NCBI GenBank assembly: GCA_902785695.1
Contig: CACZZQ010000012.1
Span: forward strand, 1 to 64,000
Direction: 5' to 3'
Length of the DNA: 64,000 nt
DNA from: an uncultured Prevotellaceae bacterium
Lineage (GTDB): Bacteria; Bacteroidota; Bacteroidia; Bacteroidales; Bacteroidaceae
Position numbers and translations under genes: made by a program. The first letter of the stretch is position 1; each line of letters starts with the position of its first letter. Of this stretch, positions 17,924 to 27,187 are shown in pieces. A model generated the notes under the pieces. The model had not been told where the DNA came from. It made no database searches and saw only the letters and a program-made list of their open reading frames with translations.

Positions 17924-19324
17924 ATGACACTCATCAAATCCATTTCAGGCATCCGCGGAACTATTGGCGGACATACGGGCGACACGCTCAACCCACTGGA
18001 CATTGTCAAGTTCACCACGGCATACGCCAAGTTTATTAACGGTAAGAAGATTGTAGTAGGCCGCGACGGACGTATCTCCGGTCCTATGGTACGCGACGTT
18101 GTTTGCGGCACCCTTGTCGGCATGGGCTATGAAGTTATCGACATCGGTCTGGCAACAACCCCAACCACAGAACTGGCAGTACGCTGGCACAAGGCCGACG
18201 GTGGTATCATCATCACTGCCAGCCACAATCCCACACAGTGGAACGCACTGAAGCTGCTCAACAGCGAGGGCGAATTTCTCACTGCTGCAGACGGTGCCGA
18301 AGTATTGGCTATTGCCGAGAAAGAAGATTTTGAGTATGCTCCCGTTGAGAAGTTGGGGCATGTAGTTAAGGATGACACCATCAATCAACAGCACATCCAG
18401 TCGGTACTCGACCTCCGTCTGGTTGATGTCGAGGCTATCAAGTCACGCAAGTTCCGTGTCTGTGCCGACACTATCAACAGCGTTGGTGGCATCATTCTGC
18501 CCGAGCTGTTCAAGGCCTTGGGTGTAGAGTTCGAGATTCTCAACAGCGAGTGTACCGGCCAGTTTGCCCATAACCCAGAGCCTTTGGAGAAAAACCTGCA
18601 GGGCATCATGGACAAGATGCGTCCCAATAAAAACACGGTCAACCCTTCGGAGAAGGGTTTCGACCTTGGTATCGTTGTTGACCCCGATGTTGACCGTCTG
18701 GCCTTTATCTGCGAGGACGGCAAGATGTTTGGCGAGGAATACACGCTGGTCAGCGTTGCCGATTATGTGCTTTCACACGATAAGGGCAACACCGTTTCCA
18801 ACCTCTCTTCTACACGTGCTCTGCGCGATGTCACTGAGAAGCATGGTGGCAAATATACCGCTGCTGCCGTTGGCGAGGTCAACGTCACCACGAAGATGAA
18901 GGAAGTAGGAGCCGTGATTGGCGGCGAGGGCAATGGTGGAGTCATCTATCCCGAGAGCCACTACGGACGCGATGCTCTCGTTGGTATCGGTCTGTTCCTC
19001 AGCAGCCTGGCTCAGAAAGGCGTGAAGGCCAGTGAGCTCCGCAAGACTTTCCCCGACTATCAGATAGCCAAAAACCGCATTGACCTTACTCCTGAGACCG
19101 ATGTTGATGCCATTCTGGTGAAGGTGAAGGAGATGTTCGCCGCTGATCCCGAAGCCGTTGTCAACGACATCGACGGTGTGAAGATTGACTTCCCCACAAA
19201 ATGGGTACACCTGCGCAAGTCGAACACTGAGCCTATCATCCGCGTCTATAGCGAGGCTCAGACCATGGACGAGGCCGACGCACTGGGCAAACGCCTCATG
19301 CAGGTAGTCTATGATATGCAATAA
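17924..19324 (+). CDS. glmM: Phosphoglucosamine mutase
   Basis: 466 residues of the alpha-D-phosphohexomutase superfamily, interconverting glucosamine-6-phosphate and glucosamine-1-phosphate for UDP-GlcNAc and peptidoglycan or LPS synthesis. The phosphoserine loop TASHNP has its Ser at residue 100; the metal loop DPDVDRLAF, the sugar loop GGEGNGG and the C-terminal phosphate loop RKSNTEPIIRVY are all present. Phosphoglucomutase or phosphomannomutase activity is the main alternative, but the short loops and overall length fit GlmM. Confidence 0.88.
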   Translation: MTLIKSISGIRGTIGGHTGDTLNPLDIVKFTTAYAKFINGKKIVVGRDGRISGPMVRDVVCGTLVGMGYEVIDIGLATTPTTELAVRWHKADGGIIITASHNPTQWNALKLLNSEGEFLTAADGAEVLAIAEKEDFEYAPVEKLGHVVKDDTINQQHIQSVLDLRLVDVEAIKSRKFRVCADTINSVGGIILPELFKALGVEFEILNSECTGQFAHNPEPLEKNLQGIMDKMRPNKNTVNPSEKGFDLGIVVDPDVDRLAFICEDGKMFGEEYTLVSVADYVLSHDKGNTVSNLSSTRALRDVTEKHGGKYTAAAVGEVNVTTKMKEVGAVIGGEGNGGVIYPESHYGRDALVGIGLFLSSLAQKGVKASELRKTFPDYQIAKNRIDLTPETDVDAILVKVKEMFAADPEAVVNDIDGVKIDFPTKWVHLRKSNTEPIIRVYSEAQTMDEADALGKRLMQVVYDMQ

Positions 19325-19330
19325 AGTTGC

Positions 19331-19774
19331 ATGGAAGAGAGAAACAAGGACGAGATGTATATGCGCAAGGCTCTGTCTGAGGCGCAACTGGCTTTCGACA
19401 AGGGAGAAATTCCTATCGGAGCAGTAGTGGTGTGCAAGGACAGGATCATTGCGCGTGCTCACAACCTGACGGAGACGCTTTGCGACGTGACAGCACATGC
19501 CGAGATGCAGGCCATCACGATGGCAGCAAACGAACTGGGAGGTAAGTATCTGACGGACTGCACGCTATACGTCACGGTGGAGCCTTGTCCGATGTGTGCG
19601 GGTGCCATAGGATGGGCGCAGGTGCCTCGTATCGTCTACGGAGCACCTGACCTTAAACGGGGGTTTCGGGAATATGCCCCTCGCGTGATGCATCCGAAGG
19701 CAGAATGCACTGGCGGCATTCTTGTGGAAGAATGCCGCCAGCTCATGCAAGATTTCTTTAAGTCAAAGCGATAG
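19331..19774 (+). CDS. tadA: tRNA-specific adenosine deaminase
   Basis: 147 residues of the cytidine/deoxycytidylate deaminase fold. It makes inosine at the wobble position of tRNA-Arg(ACG). Zinc ligands are in HAE (about 57-59) and PCPMC (about 87-91), with the catalytic Glu in HAE. GAVVV and GGILVEECR also fit. It begins six bases after glmM and ends three bases from the convergent lipoprotein gene. Other nucleoside deaminases (guanine deaminase type) are possible but less likely. Confidence 0.85.
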   Translation: MEERNKDEMYMRKALSEAQLAFDKGEIPIGAVVVCKDRIIARAHNLTETLCDVTAHAEMQAITMAANELGGKYLTDCTLYVTVEPCPMCAGAIGWAQVPRIVYGAPDLKRGFREYAPRVMHPKAECTGGILVEECRQLMQDFFKSKR

Positions 19775-19777
19775 GTA

Positions 19778-20629
19778 CTATTTCACCTGAACAACCAGGT
19801 ATCTGCTGGTGCTCCAGAACTGCTGTGGGTTGGTGATGCGCAGCACGTATTGCTTGTTGGCATCGCGCTCCAAGGTATAGGAACTGGCAGGATGGTTGGT
19901 AAGCAGCTTGGCATCACGCGACATCAGGCGAATCTCCTTGTCCACACGGATGTCAATCTTCGTGAAGTAGTCTTTGTTGAAGTTTCCCTGAAGCACTTCA
20001 CCACTCTGCAGAATCTTTTGTTCCTTCAACTCGCGCTTGGTACCAAAGACATACCATGCGGTGTTGAGTTCCTTGTCCTGCTGACTGATGGTCTCTTCCT
20101 TGCGCACCTTATCGTCCTTCAACTGGGTGACATCCTCGTTCAACTGCGTCACTTGCTCATCAAGCTCGGCAATATGGATATCCTTCGCTTCCAGTTCCTG
20201 ACGAAGCACGGCCAGTTCGCTTTCCTTCTCCTCCATCTGGGCCGTCAGGTTCTCCAGTGTCTTGCGCAGCTGTTCGCTGGCAGTGTTGCTGTCGCGCAGA
20301 CGCAGGCGCAGTTTGTTGATCAGCTCCTTGTTCTGATTCATCGTCTCACTGATGAACTGCATGTTCTCACGAATACGCTGAGTAGCATCGGCACCCTCGC
20401 CACGACGTTCCACAGTCACACGTCCCTGCGCCTCGTTGATGGCACGGAATCCGTCTTCAATGCTGTTCAGGGTCTCAAGCATATCGTTAATCTCATTATC
20501 CTTCTGAACATTTACTCGGTTCAACGAATCGATCCGCTGGTTCAGTTCAGCCGCCTGCTGGGTATTCCCCTTATCCTTACAAGATGCCAAGACTAACAGG
20601 CACATTGCGAAAAATAACAGTTTCTTCAT
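19778..20629 (-). CDS. Coiled-coil lipoprotein (Cbp1-like)
   Basis: 283 residues. The lipobox LVLASC gives a lipid-anchored protein. Residues 25-190 are a long charged coiled coil with heptad spacing; the last 90 residues form a compact beta-rich domain with the marker NTAWYVFGTKREL. Bacteroidota proteins with this layout are sometimes named after a collagen-binding adhesin (Cbp1), but binding cannot be judged from sequence. It precedes rsmI's end by eight bases on the same strand. Confidence 0.65.
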   Translation of the reverse strand: MKKLLFFAMCLLVLASCKDKGNTQQAAELNQRIDSLNRVNVQKDNEINDMLETLNSIEDGFRAINEAQGRVTVERRGEGADATQRIRENMQFISETMNQNKELINKLRLRLRDSNTASEQLRKTLENLTAQMEEKESELAVLRQELEAKDIHIAELDEQVTQLNEDVTQLKDDKVRKEETISQQDKELNTAWYVFGTKRELKEQKILQSGEVLQGNFNKDYFTKIDIRVDKEIRLMSRDAKLLTNHPASSYTLERDANKQYVLRITNPQQFWSTSRYLVVQVK

Positions 20630-20637
20630 AATCTATT

Positions 20638-21345
20638 CTAATTGTCTTTCAACTTTTCCTTTTCTCTTTCCTCATTCCTCTTTCCACCGAGTATAATCAC
20701 TATCTCGCCTCGTGGCTCAGTCTCCTTGAAATGGGCTATCACCTCTGTTAGAGTACCTCGGACACTCTCCTCATGCACCTTCGATATCTCACGGCACACG
20801 CTCACCTGGCGGTCGGCCCCGAAATGCTCGGCAAACTGCTCCAGCGTCTTTACTAATCGGTAGGGCGACTCGTAGAAGATCATGGTACGCTCTTCATCGA
20901 CGAGCGACTCAAGCTTCGTCTTACGCCCCTTCTTCTGAGGCAGGAAGCCCTCGAAACAGAAGCGGTCGCAAGGCAGGCCACTACTCACCAAAGCAGGCAC
21001 AAAGGCTGTGGCACCAGGCAGTGTCTGCACCTCGATGCCGGCACGCACGGCCTCACGAACAAGAAAGAATCCGGGGTCACTGATGCCAGGTGTTCCGGCA
21101 TCGCTGATCAGGGCTATGGTCTGGCCACCCAACAGACGCTGCACGATGCCGGCACTCGTACCATGCTCATTGAACTTATGGTGCGACATCAGCTGGTTCT
21201 TGATCTCGAAATGCTTCAGCAGAATGCCCGACGTACGGGTATCCTCAGCCAGCACCAGATCAGCCTCTTTCAGGATGCGGATGGCACGCAGCGTCATATC
21301 CTCCATGTTGCCCACAGGCGTGGGTACAATATACAATATGCCCAT
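20638..21345 (-). CDS. rsmI: 16S rRNA (cytidine-1402-2'-O)-methyltransferase
   Basis: 235 residues from the ATG at 21345. A tetrapyrrole-methylase-fold SAM enzyme that 2'-O-methylates C1402 in the ribosomal P site. LYIVPTPVGN at the start, LAEDTRTSG, ISDAGTPGISDPG and YESPYRLV are the family signatures. The longer start at 21366 is upstream of the -7 box (TATCTTTG, 21361-21354) and is rejected; the mRNA leader is very short. It is divergent from tdk across a region of mirrored AT-rich repeats. Confidence 0.93.
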   Translation of the reverse strand: MGILYIVPTPVGNMEDMTLRAIRILKEADLVLAEDTRTSGILLKHFEIKNQLMSHHKFNEHGTSAGIVQRLLGGQTIALISDAGTPGISDPGFFLVREAVRAGIEVQTLPGATAFVPALVSSGLPCDRFCFEGFLPQKKGRKTKLESLVDEERTMIFYESPYRLVKTLEQFAEHFGADRQVSVCREISKVHEESVRGTLTEVIAHFKETEPRGEIVIILGGKRNEEREKEKLKDN

Positions 21346-21353
21346 TTCGGCTG

Positions 21354-21361
21354 CAAAGATA
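21354..21361 (-). promoter_or_regulatory. -7 box for rsmI
   Basis: TATCTTTG on the minus strand; it sets the rsmI start at 21345. Confidence 0.6.
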
Positions 21362-21368
21362 AACAAAA

Positions 21369-21456
21369 AAGTAAGAAAGTAAAAAAGTAAAAAGGTAAAA
21401 AAACAAAAAAGATGGATAAGGATTATACTTTTTACCTTTTTACCTTTTAACCTTTA
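21369..21456. repeat. Mirrored (GTAAAAA)n / (TTTTTAC)n repeats between rsmI and tdk
   Basis: The left arm (about 21369-21405) is tandem GTAAAAAA-like units; the right arm (about 21427-21456) is tandem CTTTTTAC-like units. Together they form an AT-rich inverted repeat of about 20 bp between the two promoters. Confidence 0.7.
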
Positions 21457-21467
21457 AAAAACTTTTG

Positions 21468-21475
21468 TATCTTTG
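21468..21475 (+). promoter_or_regulatory. -7 box for tdk
   Basis: TATCTTTG four bases before the ATG at 21480, so the tdk message would be nearly leaderless. Confidence 0.6.
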
Positions 21476-21479
21476 CACC

Positions 21480-22064
21480 ATGATTACATATCCGACAACG
21501 GGCGAGGCACACCGCCCAGGGAGAATAGAAGTAGTGTGCGGCTCGATGTTCTCGGGCAAGACGGAGGAACTGATACGCCGTATGCGGCGCGCACAGTTTG
21601 CCAAGCAGCGGGTGGAGATTTTCAAGCCCGCCATTGATGTGCGCTATTCGCAGGAGGACGTGGTGAGTCACGACCAGAAGCATATCCAGTCTACACCTGT
21701 TGACTCCTCAGCCAGCATCCTTCTCTTAAGCAGCGACATCGACGTGGTAGGCATTGACGAGGCGCAGTTCTTCGATGACGGCATCGTTGATGTGTGCAAC
21801 CAACTGGCCAATCGCGGTGTACGCGTGATCATTGCCGGCTTGGACATGGACTTCAAGGGCATCCCCTTCGGTCCGATGCCTGCCCTCTGTGCCATTGCCG
21901 ACGATGTGACCAAGGTGCACGCCATCTGTGTGAAATGCGGTTCGCTGGCCTATGTCAGCCACCGCAAGGTGCTATCCGACAAACGCGTGCTGCTGGGCGA
22001 GACGCAGGAATACGAGCCACTGTGCCGTGAGTGCTATCAGAAAGCGATGAGATGTGATGAGTGA
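21480..22064 (+). CDS. tdk: Thymidine kinase (type II)
   Basis: 194 residues. It phosphorylates thymidine to dTMP in nucleotide salvage. The P-loop [14 protein letters not shown], the Walker-B-like DEAQFF, the lasso region near YEPLCRECY and the zinc Cys pairs CVKC and CREC mark a tetrameric type II kinase. The TTG in the same frame at 21465 is part of the promoter, so ATG 21480 is chosen. The last codons are within a repeat of GATGAGTGA-like units that runs into the next gene's start. Confidence 0.93.
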   Translation: MITYPTTGEAHRPGRIEVVCGSMFSGKTEELIRRMRRAQFAKQRVEIFKPAIDVRYSQEDVVSHDQKHIQSTPVDSSASILLLSSDIDVVGIDEAQFFDDGIVDVCNQLANRGVRVIIAGLDMDFKGIPFGPMPALCAIADDVTKVHAICVKCGSLAYVSHRKVLSDKRVLLGETQEYEPLCRECYQKAMRCDE

Positions 22065-22077
22065 CATGTGATAAGTG

Positions 22078-23184
22078 ATGATTTACGATAAACCCATAAC
22101 ATTCGACACATTTGTGCGCGCACTGAGCTACAGTCTGCTGGCACTGGCTGTGATTGCCCTGATCAATTACCTAGGCAGCGTATTGCTACCGTTTGCCGTA
22201 GCCTGGCTGTTTGCCTATCTGCTCTACCCTATGGTGAAGTTCGTACAGTACAAGCTGCATGTCCCTGGCCGGGTACTGAGCATCATAGTGACGCTGGTGG
22301 TTGTCGTTGCCGTGCTCACAGGGGTGGCCTGGCTTATCATCCCCCCACTGATAGAGCAGTTCCAGCGACTGGGCGAACTCTTCACCACCTATATCCAGAC
22401 AACGGCAAAGATAGACAGCATCCCAGAAGCCGTAGCACAATGGACTCAGGAGCACCGCAAGGAACTGGATGATTTCGTGAGAAGCGACAGGTTTACCGAG
22501 GGTGTAAAGGACATAATCCCCCAGATGTTCAACGTAGTGGGCGAGACGGCCAGCATCATCATCAGCATTCTGGCCTCGCTCATCACGTTGCTCTATATGT
22601 TCTTCATCCTGATGGACTACGAGTACCTGACAGAGCATTGGATCAAGATTTTCCCCAAGAAGACGCGCCCCTTCTGGAGCGAACTGGCCAAGGATGCAGA
22701 GCGCGAGCTGAGCAACTATATCCGCGGTCAGGGCATGGTGGCATCTATCATGGGCGTACTCTTCTGTATCGGCTTCACACTCATCGACTTTCCGATGGCT
22801 ATCGGCCTGGGCATACTCATTGGCATCCTGGATCTGGTACCCTATCTGCACACCTTCGCACTGATACCTACCGCCCTGCTGGCACTGCTCAAAGCCGCCG
22901 ACACGGGTCAGAACTTCTGGATTATCTTTGCGATGGCCGTTGCCGTCTTTGCCGTAGTACAGGTGATTATAGACCTCGTTGTGACCCCCTACGTCATGGG
23001 CAAGGCCATGAGCCTGAACCCTGCCATCCTTCTGCTGTCGCTATCCGTCTGGGGAGCCCTGCTCGGCTTCATCGGACTAATCATCGCGCTGCCCGCCACC
23101 ACCCTTCTTATGGCCTATTATCAGCGTTACATCACACGTGAAAACGAAGAAATAGAGACAAATTCCGAAAAAACATCCGAATAA
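22078..23184 (+). CDS. AI-2E transporter family (PerM-like) permease
   Basis: 368 residues with about seven to eight membrane helices: a helix pair at 20-65, then helices near 65-90, 150-180 and a cluster at 210-345. The family includes AI-2 exporters and Na+/H+ antiporters, so a substrate cannot be assigned. The C-terminus is charged (ENEEIETNSEK). It starts 13 bases after tdk, probably co-transcribed. The promoter of the following tRNA-Lys overlaps its stop codon. Confidence 0.85.
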   Translation: MIYDKPITFDTFVRALSYSLLALAVIALINYLGSVLLPFAVAWLFAYLLYPMVKFVQYKLHVPGRVLSIIVTLVVVVAVLTGVAWLIIPPLIEQFQRLGELFTTYIQTTAKIDSIPEAVAQWTQEHRKELDDFVRSDRFTEGVKDIIPQMFNVVGETASIIISILASLITLLYMFFILMDYEYLTEHWIKIFPKKTRPFWSELAKDAERELSNYIRGQGMVASIMGVLFCIGFTLIDFPMAIGLGILIGILDLVPYLHTFALIPTALLALLKAADTGQNFWIIFAMAVAVFAVVQVIIDLVVTPYVMGKAMSLNPAILLLSLSVWGALLGFIGLIIALPATTLLMAYYQRYITRENEEIETNSEKTSE

Positions 23185-23185
23185 A

Positions 23186-23217
23186 TTTGGTGGTTTCGTC
23201 AAAAAGCAGTACCTTTG
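23186..23217 (+). promoter_or_regulatory. Promoter for tRNA-Lys
   Basis: TTTG at 23186-23189, 20 bases, TACCTTTG at 23210-23217: a near-perfect consensus. Confidence 0.8.
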
Positions 23218-23247
23218 CAGCCGATTTCGTTGAAATCTCCAAAGGTC

Positions 23248-23323
23248 GATCCGTTAGCTCAGTCGGTAGAGCACAACACTTTTAATGTTGGGGTCTTGGG
23301 TTCGAGCCCCAAACGGATCACCA
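23248..23323 (+). tRNA. tRNA-Lys (UUU)
   Basis: A full cloverleaf: acceptor GATCCGT/ACGGATC, D arm with AGCTCAGTCGGTAGAGC, anticodon stem CAACA/TGTTG with loop CTTTTAA (UUU), T loop TTCGAGC. Discriminator A is at 23320 and CCA is encoded, unlike the tRNA-fMet in this window. Confidence 0.95.
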
Positions 23324-23330
23324 AGAACAA

Positions 23331-23369
23331 TCCGCAAGAAGTTGAACATCAACGGCTTGCGGAATTTCT
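23331..23369 (+). terminator. Terminator after tRNA-Lys
   Basis: TCCGCAAG pairs with CTTGCGGA, with an inner GTTGA/TCAAC stem, followed by ATTTCTTTTAT. Confidence 0.75.
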
Positions 23370-23410
23370 TTTATCCTCAATGCGGATTCGGACGAAGAGA
23401 TATTTGATGT

Positions 23411-24769
23411 ATGATGGCTGAACAATCCCTGAAAAGACAACTGAAAGTGCTCACCATACCAGTGTTTATCGAAATGGCACTGGTGATGCTGCTTGGTGCC
23501 GTGGATACCGTGATGCTGAGCCGCTATAGCGACAACAGCGTGGCAGCCGTGGGACTGGACAATCAGTTAATATCGCTGGTATTCCTGGTATATCAGTTTT
23601 TCTCGATGGGCGCAGCCATCCTTTGTGCACAGTATTTCGGTGCCGGCCTGAGAAAGCGATTGGTGCAGGTGGTGGGTATGGCGCTGGTGGTGAACCTGAT
23701 GATAGGTACAGCCGTCAGTACCTTGTTGTTCTTTAAGGCCGAGGCCCTGCTGCAACTGATGGGACTGAGACCAGAGCTGATGGGCGACGGGGTGGTGTAT
23801 CTGAAGATAACAGGTGCGCTGTCGTTCTTCCAAGCGCTGTCGCTCACCTTCTCTGCCTCGCTACGTAGTGCCGACAAGGTGGTGTATCCGATGGTGGTGA
23901 CGGGTATTGTGAACGTACTGAACATCATAGGCAACTATGCCCTGATATTCGGACGTCTGGGCTGTCCGCAACTGGGTGTGGAGGGTGCTGCCATTGCTAC
24001 TGCAGCAAGCAGGGCCGTGGCTATGGTGCTGCTCGCCGCCATCCATTTCAAGGTGCATATTCCACGATTCCCCCTGAGCTATTTCCGTCCCTTGCCCTGG
24101 AGGGAACTGGGCAACCTGCTGAAGATTGGTGTGCCGGCTATGAGCGAGAATCTCTCATATAGTCTGTCGCAGGTGGTGATCACCTATTTCATCAATCAGA
24201 TTAGCAATGAGGCGCTGGCGGCGCGTACCTACTGTTTCAACATGATCACGTTCGTCTTCCTGTTTTGCATCAGCATCACGCAGGGCGGTGGCATCCTCGT
24301 GGGACACCTCGTGGGGCAGCAACGACATCAGGCGGCCTATGTGCTGGGCAATTATTTCTTCCGCTGGTCCATGATTATCACGCTGACGGGCTCGGCCCTG
24401 CTGGCATTATCTGGACACGCCGTGCTAAGTGCCTTCACAGACAACAAGGAGATTATCGCGATGGGCGTATGGGTGTTTGTGGTAGATTTCTTCCTGGAGA
24501 TAGGCCGCACATCGAATATCTTTGCCGTAGGCACCCTGCGAGCTACCGGAGATGCCATCTATCCCGTGGTGATAGGCATCATCTTCCAATGGAGCATCGC
24601 CGTGGGACTGAGCTACGTGATTGGCATCCCTCTTGGCTATGGACTGGTAGGTATGTGGATAGGTTTTGCACTCGACGAGAACATCCGAGGCATCATTCTG
24701 ATGCGCCGTTGGCGCTCAGGGAAATGGCGCAACAAGGGGTTCGTGACGTTGAACTCAAAGAAAGTATAA
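23411..24769 (+). CDS. MATE-family multidrug/cation efflux transporter
   Basis: 452 residues with twelve predicted membrane helices in two six-helix halves. Proteins of this family export cationic drugs or metabolites with Na+ or H+. An N-terminal helix with IPVFIEMALVMLLGAVDTVM (family signature of the first half) and a paired IGVPAMSENLSYSLSQ in the second half are visible. Two adjacent ATGs (23411, 23414) are possible starts. The substrate is unknown. A terminator at 24928 may serve it. Confidence 0.88.
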   Translation: MMAEQSLKRQLKVLTIPVFIEMALVMLLGAVDTVMLSRYSDNSVAAVGLDNQLISLVFLVYQFFSMGAAILCAQYFGAGLRKRLVQVVGMALVVNLMIGTAVSTLLFFKAEALLQLMGLRPELMGDGVVYLKITGALSFFQALSLTFSASLRSADKVVYPMVVTGIVNVLNIIGNYALIFGRLGCPQLGVEGAAIATAASRAVAMVLLAAIHFKVHIPRFPLSYFRPLPWRELGNLLKIGVPAMSENLSYSLSQVVITYFINQISNEALAARTYCFNMITFVFLFCISITQGGGILVGHLVGQQRHQAAYVLGNYFFRWSMIITLTGSALLALSGHAVLSAFTDNKEIIAMGVWVFVVDFFLEIGRTSNIFAVGTLRATGDAIYPVVIGIIFQWSIAVGLSYVIGIPLGYGLVGMWIGFALDENIRGIILMRRWRSGKWRNKGFVTLNSKKV

Positions 24770-24927
24770 GTCCGTTCTACGCTTATTAACAAATCCATCA
24801 TCTGTGTTATCAGAATATGTTAAACTCCTATCAGAAGACACAGCCATCGGTTTTGAGCATCGTGACATTTGGAACAAAATAGCGACAGGAGCTATTGGCA
24901 AATAGATTCGACCTAAGAATCAATAGA

Positions 24928-24977
24928 GGCAGCATTCCAAATGATTACTTTTCATCATTTAGAATGCCGTCCTTTTT
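24928..24977. terminator. Bidirectional terminator between MATE and TonB-receptor genes
   Basis: GGCAGCATTC and AAATGAT pair with ATCATTT and GAATGCCGTCC, then TTTTT on the plus strand. It overlaps the stop of the convergent receptor gene by two bases. The rest of the gap 24770-24927 shows one short open frame (24771-24893) without recognisable identity. Confidence 0.65.
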
Positions 24978-27135
24978 ACAATCTCACAGGCACTACGACC
25001 TTGAAGGTGATGTTACGACCCATGTTGAAGACACCTTGTCGGCCCGTCACGCGGTTCTCGTCGGCATATTTCAGACGGCTGAGGTGATTCTGATAGGCTT
25101 TATCCAGGAGGTTATCGGCAGTAATGTATAGTTCAGCAATCTTTTTCCCCTTTATCTGGATATCGGTTCCCGCAGAGAGATTAAACAAGGCATAGCCGGG
25201 CGTTACCGTCTCAGTAGCATCGGCACTATAGATGTGCGACTGCCTGAAGTAGCAGTCCACTCCAACAGCCAAATAAAGGTTATTGAACAGCGACCGATGG
25301 GCAGCATCCGTGGTGTGTTGATGGTTGATAGTGGTATGCGAATGATGGAAGAGTTCCCACTTCAGCTCGGACGTCCATTTCGGAGCAGGAGTAAACGGCA
25401 GGTATTTCATATCTGCTGACGCATTCATCAACTGCGCATCGACATAGGAGAACGAGTTGGAGAAATGCACTGAGTGAACGGGATGGAAATCAACACCGGC
25501 CTCAAATCCCAGCAATCGGGCATCGCCCTGCGTATAGACAAAGGTGAGGTAGCCGGGTTTCATCACCTTCGGCACGCGGTGGGTGAAGATATAATTATCG
25601 ATACGATTGGCAAAAAGGGCCAGTTGGGCTGAGACATAACGTGAGGAGAAATCGAGTCCTAAGTCAGCCTGCAAGCTATATTCCGCTTTCAGCTGGCGAT
25701 TACCCTCTTCGTAACGGATAGAACCCTCGTGCACACCGTTGGAAGCCAGTTCGCTCATGTTCGGCGTACGGAAGCCGCGAGCCAGGTTCAGACGCACATT
25801 GAAGTGGTCATCGACGTTACAGACGGCTCCCACGCTACCCGTCAGACCATTGAAGTGACGGCTGAAATCCACGAAACGCTCTTTCCCATCCTCTTCCAAG
25901 GCATCACCATGCAGACGACGATGGTCATAGCGCAAGCCACCGTTCAGTGTCCATCGGTCGCCAAGGGATTTCGTTGCCGTTGAATAGATGCCGAAGTCAA
26001 AGAGGCGATAGTCGGGGATGAGATATTCCTCGCCCTCATTGCCCGACTTCTGATACATACCACCGATACCTGTGGAGAGTTTCCAACCGCAGAACTCTTT
26101 AGTCACATAGCGCAAATCATAGGTCAGCGTGTGCAGTTTAAAGAACAACTCATAGTCATCAGCACTCTCCTCGAACTCCTGTCGACGGTTTTGCTGATAC
26201 CCCACGATGGCCTTGAGATAGCCCGACGAGAGATTAATAGAGTTGTCCCATACTGCTTTATAGTGCTTCACCTGCTGAAAAGGCAGAGACTTACCATAGG
26301 TCTTCACATTATCCGTATTACATTCCAATTCACCAGTCACCTCATCACGCTCACCCTCTACGATGCTGGGTGTCAGATGATAGGCTACCCATGTGATTCG
26401 AGAGTGACCCCAATCCTTATTCAGGCCAAGCATTAAACGACCTGCACGCTCTCGGAACTGCGAACCAGGCACATAGCCGTCGTACTTATTCTTATAGGCA
26501 TGAGCCATTTTGTCACTGTAATGGGCATCCCACACGAATCCCTGTTGGTTGCCAGCTATCGAAAGGTTATAGCCGAAGAGACCGTTGTTGGTCTGATACT
26601 CAGAACTGACATTAGCTCGCGTCTCGCCTTCTGCCAACGTAGGCTGGGCATGAAGGATCACCACACCAGCCATTGCATCGGAACCATACATCAACGAAGC
26701 AGGACCCTTCAGTATTTCCACCGAGCCAACGCTACTGCCGTCAACCTCGACACCATGCTCATCGCCCCACTGCTGACCTTCCTGACGCACGCCCTCACTG
26801 ATCACCACCACGCGGTTATAACCCAAACCGCGGATGACAGGCTTCGAGATACTGCCTCCTGTGGACAACTGACTGACACCTGGCTGGTGACTGATAGCAT
26901 CAATGATATTTGTGGATGGCGTTGCACGTATCATTTGCGGGGTTACGATACTCACTGGTGATGTGGCGTGTTTCAGTTTCGTGTCGCCTGTCACTCCCGT
27001 TACAGTGAGCTCGTTAAGTTGCAGATGACGAAAGAACACGTCGGTAGAATCTTCTGAGTGATGATGTTTCGATTCTTGTGCTGCCATTGCCGTAGATAAA
27101 CACAGCAATGGCAGAACGATATATTTGGTTTTCAT
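24976..27135 (-). CDS. TonB-dependent outer-membrane receptor, probably for a metal
   Basis: 719 residues. A signal peptide (1-19) is followed by a His-rich start of the mature protein (ESKHHHSEDS), a plug domain (about 45-155) with the marker RGLGYNRVVVISEGVRQEG and QQWGDEHG, and a 22-strand barrel ending in VVVPVRL. The plug resembles ZnuD-type zinc receptors and related metal receptors. A loop near residue 610 is also rich in His (FHHSHTTINHQHTT). The adjacent upstream gene codes for a His/Cys-rich membrane protein. Uptake of zinc, copper or nickel is inferred; haem or a siderophore is possible. Confidence 0.85.
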   Translation of the reverse strand: MKTKYIVLPLLCLSTAMAAQESKHHHSEDSTDVFFRHLQLNELTVTGVTGDTKLKHATSPVSIVTPQMIRATPSTNIIDAISHQPGVSQLSTGGSISKPVIRGLGYNRVVVISEGVRQEGQQWGDEHGVEVDGSSVGSVEILKGPASLMYGSDAMAGVVILHAQPTLAEGETRANVSSEYQTNNGLFGYNLSIAGNQQGFVWDAHYSDKMAHAYKNKYDGYVPGSQFRERAGRLMLGLNKDWGHSRITWVAYHLTPSIVEGERDEVTGELECNTDNVKTYGKSLPFQQVKHYKAVWDNSINLSSGYLKAIVGYQQNRRQEFEESADDYELFFKLHTLTYDLRYVTKEFCGWKLSTGIGGMYQKSGNEGEEYLIPDYRLFDFGIYSTATKSLGDRWTLNGGLRYDHRRLHGDALEEDGKERFVDFSRHFNGLTGSVGAVCNVDDHFNVRLNLARGFRTPNMSELASNGVHEGSIRYEEGNRQLKAEYSLQADLGLDFSSRYVSAQLALFANRIDNYIFTHRVPKVMKPGYLTFVYTQGDARLLGFEAGVDFHPVHSVHFSNSFSYVDAQLMNASADMKYLPFTPAPKWTSELKWELFHHSHTTINHQHTTDAAHRSLFNNLYLAVGVDCYFRQSHIYSADATETVTPGYALFNLSAGTDIQIKGKKIAELYITADNLLDKAYQNHLSRLKYADENRVTGRQGVFNMGRNITFKVVVPVRL

Positions 27136-27187
27136 TCTGTTTTTTCTTTAATGTGTTAATAAAAATCGGATTACTGTATCGAGACAA

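Noticed and set aside
24771..24893. Short open frame (LLTNPSSVLSEYVKLL) after the MATE gene
   Set aside because: It reads like part of a protein, but has no start, no family match and a terminator follows; it may be a gene relic.
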